17,132 nt of DNA, from positions 21,637-38,768 of the forward strand of contig PQAI01000262.1 in the NCBI GenBank assembly GCA_003105245.1, in the 5' to 3' direction. The notes under the pieces are model-generated. The model was not told the DNA's origin, did no database searches, and saw nothing but the letters and a program-made list of their open reading frames with translations. Both the position numbers and the translations under genes were made by a program. Below, one piece after another: positions 13,750 to 17,132 of the stretch (position 1 is the first letter of the stretch; the number at the start of each line of letters is the position of its first letter). Source of the stretch: Betaproteobacteria bacterium. Its GTDB lineage: Bacteria > Pseudomonadota > Gammaproteobacteria > Burkholderiales > Usitatibacteraceae.

Positions 13750-14490
13750 ATGACCGAGCCGGCCCTCGCCACGCTGACCCGACTGCGCACCGCGTGCTCG
13801 CAGTGCAACCTGCGGGAGCTGTGCCTCCCGGTGGGCCTTTCCGCCGACGAGCTGCAGACGCTGGACAACCTCGTTTCCACCCGCCGCAAGGTGCGCCGCG
13901 GGGACAGTCTCTTCTACGGGGGAGAGCCCTTCTCGGCGCTCTACGCGGTGCGCTACGGCTTCTTCAAGAGCACGCTCACGAGCGGCGACGGCCGGGAGCA
14001 GGTCACCGGGTTCTACATGGCCGGCGAGCTGCTGGGCATGGACGGGATCGGCGGCGACCGCCACACCTGCACGCTCACGGCGCTCGAGGACAGCGAGGTC
14101 TGCGTCATGCCCTTCGCGCGCGTGGAGGACCTGTCGCGCCACTTCGAGCCGCTGCAGCGCCACTTCCACAAGGTCCTCTCGCGCGAGATCGTGCGCGACC
14201 AGGGCGTGATGATGCTCCTGGGCTCGATGCGCGCCGAGGAGCGGCTGGCCGCCTTCCTCGTGAACCTCTCGCAGCGCCTCACCGCGCGCGGCTTCTCCGC
14301 CTCGGAGTTCGTGCTGCGCATGACGCGCGACGAGATCGGCAGCTACCTCGGCATGAAGCTCGAGACCGTGAGCCGGCTCTTCTCGCGCTTCCAGGAGGAC
14401 AACCTCATCGAGGTCCACCAGAAGCACGTCCGCATCCTGGACATCGGCGGCCTGAAGCGCGTGATGGCCCAGGCGCAGAGCTCGACCTGA
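13750..14490 (+). CDS. fnr: FNR/ANR-type oxygen-sensing transcription regulator
   Basis: This 246-aa Crp/Fnr protein carries the four cysteines that bind the oxygen-labile [4Fe-4S] cluster: C16, C19 and C25 (CSQCNLRELC) and C118 (EVCVMPF), with the same C25-to-C118 spacing as E. coli FNR (C29 to C122). The cyclic-nucleotide-like beta-roll spans about 30-150, followed by the dimer helix with MRAEERLAAFLVNLSQR. The helix-turn-helix recognition segment is LETVSRLFSRF, whose E-x2-S-R residues read TTGAT half-sites. The ATG at 13750 aligns with FNR proteins; the upstream open frame lies inside hemN antisense. It probably activates hemN, itself and the downstream uspA gene under low oxygen. Confidence 0.96.
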   Translation: MTEPALATLTRLRTACSQCNLRELCLPVGLSADELQTLDNLVSTRRKVRRGDSLFYGGEPFSALYAVRYGFFKSTLTSGDGREQVTGFYMAGELLGMDGIGGDRHTCTLTALEDSEVCVMPFARVEDLSRHFEPLQRHFHKVLSREIVRDQGVMMLLGSMRAEERLAAFLVNLSQRLTARGFSASEFVLRMTRDEIGSYLGMKLETVSRLFSRFQEDNLIEVHQKHVRILDIGGLKRVMAQAQSST

Positions 14491-14508
14491 GGCGCCGGCG
14501 GTCGCGCC
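14491..14508 (+). terminator. Weak hairpin after fnr
   Basis: GGCGC (14491-14495) pairs with GCGCC (14504-14508) directly after the fnr stop codon. A C-run, not a T-run, follows, so this is not a canonical intrinsic terminator. It may mark the fnr 3' end just before the uspA promoter. Confidence 0.25.
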
Positions 14509-14515
14509 CCCCCGC

Positions 14516-14556
14516 TTGATCCCGGTCAACCGGGGGACGGGGGCACGGGGTAGCAT
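14516..14556 (+). promoter_or_regulatory. Class II FNR-dependent promoter of uspA
   Basis: TTGAT-CCCG-GTCAA (14516-14529) is a nine-of-ten match to the FNR box. A TAGCAT -10 element follows at 14551-14556, 21 bases beyond the box. With a start near 14563-14564 the box is centred close to -41.5, the standard class II activation position. The transcript would have a leader of about 40 bases with an AGAGGAG ribosome site before the ATG at 14603. Confidence 0.75.
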
Positions 14557-14602
14557 GGACCTGCAGGAAGTCACCTGTCATCCCCACCCAGAGGAGAACG
14601 CC

Positions 14603-15046
14603 ATGTACAAACGCATCCTCTGCGCCACCGACGGATCCAAGCGTTCCGCCCACGCAGTGAAGACCGCCGCCTCGCTCGCCAAGGGCATGGACGCGCTGCT
14701 GACGCTCGTGCACGTGACGCCCGACTACCGCACGCCGTACTACCCCGACGGGGTCATGATCGACTGGCCGTCGGAGAAGGACTACAAGCGCGACTGCAAG
14801 GCCGCGGCCGACAAGGTGTTCGCCAAGGACACGGCGGCCGCCCTCAAGGAGGGCGTCGAGGCAGAGACGCTGCACCTCTTCGGCGACTCGCCGGCCGACG
14901 AGATCCTCGCCGCCGCGAAGAAGCAGAAGGCCGACCTGATCGTGATGGCCTCGCACGGACGCAAGGGCTTCGAGGCGCTGCTGCTCGGCAGCGAGACGCA
15001 GAAGGTGCTCGCGCGCACGGGCGTGCCGGTGCTCGTCGTTCGCTGA
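14603..15046 (+). CDS. Universal stress protein A family
   Basis: This 147-aa single-domain UspA protein begins with the typical YKRILCATDGS strand-loop (D10). It ends with the nucleotide-binding segment MASHGRKGFEALLLGSETQKVL (115-136), close to the G-x2-G-x9-G-S/T signature of ATP-binding Usp proteins, although the first glycine is Ala116. UspA proteins support survival under stress or energy limitation, often in anaerobic regulons. The ATG at 14603 is preceded by AGAGGAG. The FNR box upstream suggests induction at low oxygen. Its stop overlaps the start of the next gene by one base. Confidence 0.94.
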   Translation: MYKRILCATDGSKRSAHAVKTAASLAKGMDALLTLVHVTPDYRTPYYPDGVMIDWPSEKDYKRDCKAAADKVFAKDTAAALKEGVEAETLHLFGDSPADEILAAAKKQKADLIVMASHGRKGFEALLLGSETQKVLARTGVPVLVVR

Positions 15047-15453
15047 TGGCTGACAAGGGCGCCATGAACGGGCTGGACGGCCGGCAGAGGCAGGCCCTCG
15101 CCGAGGCGCTCGCGCGCCTGAAGCGCGAGGCGCTCGACGGCGTTCGCCGCGCCTCCGGCGAGATGAGCACCGAGGACGCGGAGCTCTTCCGCGACCTGGG
15201 GCTCACCGGCGATGGCGCCCTGGCGGAAGCCGAATTCGAGCGCGACGTGGCCGGCGCAGGGCAGGTGCGGGCGGCGCTCCTCGCGATCGTCGCCGCGGAG
15301 CGGCGGCTGGCGCAGGGCGACTACGGGCTCTGCGAGGATTGCGGCGAGTCCATCGGCTTCGCGCGCCTCGAGGCCCAGCCCTCGGCCTCGCGCTGCGTGC
15401 GCTGCCAGGACGTGGCGGAAAGGCGCGCAGGCCCCGCGCGCTTCGCGGGCTGA
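15046..15453 (+). CDS. DksA/TraR-family C4 zinc-finger protein
   Basis: This 135-aa protein has a charged, probably coiled-coil N-terminal region (residues 10-90, rich in Ala, Glu and Arg). A C4 zinc finger follows with C96-x2-C99 (CEDCGESI) and C117-x2-C120 (CVRCQD), as in DksA/TraR proteins that enter the RNA polymerase secondary channel. It is shorter than E. coli DksA (151 aa), and the coiled-coil tip lacks an obvious DxxDxA motif, so it may be a DksA-like paralogue rather than the main ppGpp cofactor. The ATG overlaps the uspA stop (TGATG), giving translational coupling and the same FNR control. A second ATG at 15064 is possible. Confidence 0.88.
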   Translation: MADKGAMNGLDGRQRQALAEALARLKREALDGVRRASGEMSTEDAELFRDLGLTGDGALAEAEFERDVAGAGQVRAALLAIVAAERRLAQGDYGLCEDCGESIGFARLEAQPSASRCVRCQDVAERRAGPARFAG

Positions 15454-15462
15454 CCGGCCTTC

Positions 15463-17132
15463 GTGGGAACCAAGTTCAGGAACCGGCTGGCGGCCAGCCG
15501 CTTCCGCATTCCCGACGCGGCCGCCGTTCCCGCCGCCCCGGGGATCTCGAAGCACATCCACCCCCTGCACCCGCTTCTCTCGCCGGCTTCCGTGGCGCTC
15601 GTGGGCGCGAGCACGCGCCCGAACTCGCTGGGGCAGGTGGTCCTCGCCAACCTGCGGAAGGGCGGGTTCCGCGGGCCCATCCACCTCGTGAACCCGCGCT
15701 ACGCGGAACTCGACGGCGTGCCCTGCGTGCCGTCGCTGGAGGCCCTGCCGGAACCCGTCGACCTGGCCGTCGTGGCCGCGCCCGCGCCCGCCGTGGCCGG
15801 GGTGATCGCGCAGGCGGGCCGGGCGGGCATCCCGGCTGCCATCGTGCTGTCGGCCGGCTTCGCCGAGACGGGGGAGGCCGGCAAGGCGATGGAGGCGCGC
15901 GTGATCGAGGCCGCGCGCGAGGCCGACGTGCGCATCCTCGGGCCCAACTGCATCGGGATCCTGCGTCCGTCGGTGGGGCTCAACGCCTCGTTCTGCCGCA
16001 CCGCCTGCGAGCCGGGGAGCATCGCCCTGGTGTCGCAGTCGGGCGCCATCTGCACGGCCCTCGTCGACTGGGCGGCCAGCACGAAGGTGGGGCTGTCCAG
16101 CGTGGTCTCCCTCGGGGGCGCGGCCGACATCGACTTCGGCGACGTGCTCGACTACCTGCTCTTCGATCCGAAGACGGAGAGCGTGCTGCTCTACGTCGAG
16201 GGCATCCACGACGGGCGCACCTTCATCAGCAGCCTGCGCGCGATCGCCCGCGCCAAGCCCGTGATCGTGCTCAAGGTCGGCCGCTACGCCTCCGGGTCGC
16301 AGGCCGCGCGCTCGCACACCGGCGCCCTGGTCGGCAACGACGCGGTCTTCGACGCGGTCCTCGCCCGCTGCGGCGTGGTGCGCGTGCACAGCGCGCAGGA
16401 CCTCTTCGCCGCCGCGCGCGCGCTGTCGTCGCGGCGCAAGCCCTACGGCGACCGGCTGGCGGTGGTCACCAACGGCGGGGGACCGGGCGTGCTGGCCGCG
16501 GACGCGTGCAGCTCGGAGAACGTGCAGCTGGCGAAGCTCGCTCCTGAAACCATCGCGAAGCTCGACGCCGTCCTTCCCGCGCACTGGTCGCACGCCAACC
16601 CCGTGGACGTGATCGGCGACGCGGATGGCGAGCGCTTCGCGAAGGCCACCCGGATCGTCGCCGCGGACCCGAACGTCGACGCGGTGCTCACCGCCTACTG
16701 CCCGACGGGCATCGCGAGCGTGGAGTCGATCGCCGACGGGATCCTGCCCGTGGCCAAGGAGGTGTCGAAGCCCTTCCTCACGGCCTGGCTCGGCGAGATC
16801 AGCGTCGTGCCGACGCGCCGCCGCGTGGAGGAGGCGGGGATCCCCGCCTACCGCTCGGGAGAGGTCGCCGTGCAGGCCTTCGCGGCGCTCGCCACGCACG
16901 TGAAGAACCAGAAGCTGCTCCTCGAGTCGCCGCCGCCGCGGTCGACGACGGCGGAGCACGACATCGTTCGCGCCGAGGAGATCTTCCAGGCGGCCGTGGC
17001 CGAGGGACGCACGCTGCTCAACGAGGTGGAGGCGAAGTCGCTCCTGGCCGCCTTCGGCGTGCCGGTGCCGCCGTTCGTCGTGGCCACCACGCACGAGGAG
17101 GCGGTCCGCGCCGCGGAGACCATCGGCTATCC
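15463..17132 (+). CDS. NDP-forming acyl-CoA synthetase / CoA-binding protein (3' end missing)
   Basis: An open frame of 556 codons runs from GTG 15463 off the right edge. It has a CoA-binding Rossmann domain starting VALVGASTRPNSLG (about residues 45-58) and a succinyl-CoA-ligase-like domain with ILGPNCIGILRP and SQSGAICTALVDW. The SHTGALVGND motif contains the probable phospho-histidine H285. The last visible part (about 515-556, EVEAKSLLAAFGVPVPPFVV) begins an ATP-grasp domain. This matches fused acetate/acyl-CoA ligases (ADP-forming), or Pat-type lysine acetyltransferases if a GNAT domain follows beyond the window. An in-frame stop at 15451 makes GTG 15463 the first start, but no clear ribosome site is seen. 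It follows the DksA-like gene by nine bases. Confidence 0.88.
   Translation, partial: MGTKFRNRLAASRFRIPDAAAVPAAPGISKHIHPLHPLLSPASVALVGASTRPNSLGQVVLANLRKGGFRGPIHLVNPRYAELDGVPCVPSLEALPEPVDLAVVAAPAPAVAGVIAQAGRAGIPAAIVLSAGFAETGEAGKAMEARVIEAAREADVRILGPNCIGILRPSVGLNASFCRTACEPGSIALVSQSGAICTALVDWAASTKVGLSSVVSLGGAADIDFGDVLDYLLFDPKTESVLLYVEGIHDGRTFISSLRAIARAKPVIVLKVGRYASGSQAARSHTGALVGNDAVFDAVLARCGVVRVHSAQDLFAAARALSSRRKPYGDRLAVVTNGGGPGVLAADACSSENVQLAKLAPETIAKLDAVLPAHWSHANPVDVIGDADGERFAKATRIVAADPNVDAVLTAYCPTGIASVESIADGILPVAKEVSKPFLTAWLGEISVVPTRRRVEEAGIPAYRSGEVAVQAFAALATHVKNQKLLLESPPPRSTTAEHDIVRAEEIFQAAVAEGRTLLNEVEAKSLLAAFGVPVPPFVVATTHEEAVRAAETIGY

Noticed and set aside
14782..17094. A 770-codon - strand open frame opposite uspA, the DksA-like gene and the acyl-CoA synthetase
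   Set aside because: It spans three well-supported genes on the other strand and is Arg/Gly/His-rich without any motif; GC codon bias explains it.

Overview
This is high-GC proteobacterial chromosome, and no mobile element, tRNA, rRNA or CRISPR array is visible. The gene content points to a lithotrophic sulfur oxidiser, probably a betaproteobacterium or a close gammaproteobacterial relative: APS reductase with the AprM membrane subunit (not Qmo), ATP sulfurylase, a Soe/DmsC-type membrane subunit, and the safE-hemN-fnr block common in those classes. That assignment is inference from gene content; no phylogeny was run. No stretch over 300 bases lacks a gene.

Positions 1-9.6 kb hold sulfite oxidation. 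On the + strand are the end of a DmsB/SoeB-like ferredoxin subunit, a DmsC/SoeC-like membrane anchor and sat. Converging on sat from the - strand is a LysR regulator whose 3' end overlaps that of sat by 23 bp. A long - strand gene train then runs leftward: aprM, aprB, aprA, an unknown 116-aa protein, a SlyD-like FKBP protein, an unannotated 53-aa protein, a CBS-domain protein with a histone-H1-like basic tail, an unknown 388-aa protein with a TTG start, and finally lysR. Sulfite could therefore be oxidised directly (Soe) or through APS (Apr then Sat, which conserves ATP). The five genes between aprA and lysR are the most interesting part of the window, because they look like an accessory set to the Apr pathway.

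Positions 9.7-11.5 kb hold a - strand pair: a protein joining an AhpD/carboxymuconolactone-decarboxylase-like domain to a Rieske domain, and a YfcE-type phosphodiesterase. A divergent lipoprotein with two SmpA/BamE-like repeats follows.

Positions 11.5-15.5 kb form an oxygen-response region: a SafE/DsbD_2 membrane protein and hemN on the - strand, diverging from fnr on the + strand, with one FNR box in the shared promoter. A second FNR box lies at class II spacing before a uspA gene, which is translationally coupled to a DksA/TraR zinc-finger gene.

From 15.46 kb to the right edge runs an incomplete NDP-forming acyl-CoA synthetase gene, cut off at the start of its ATP-grasp domain.
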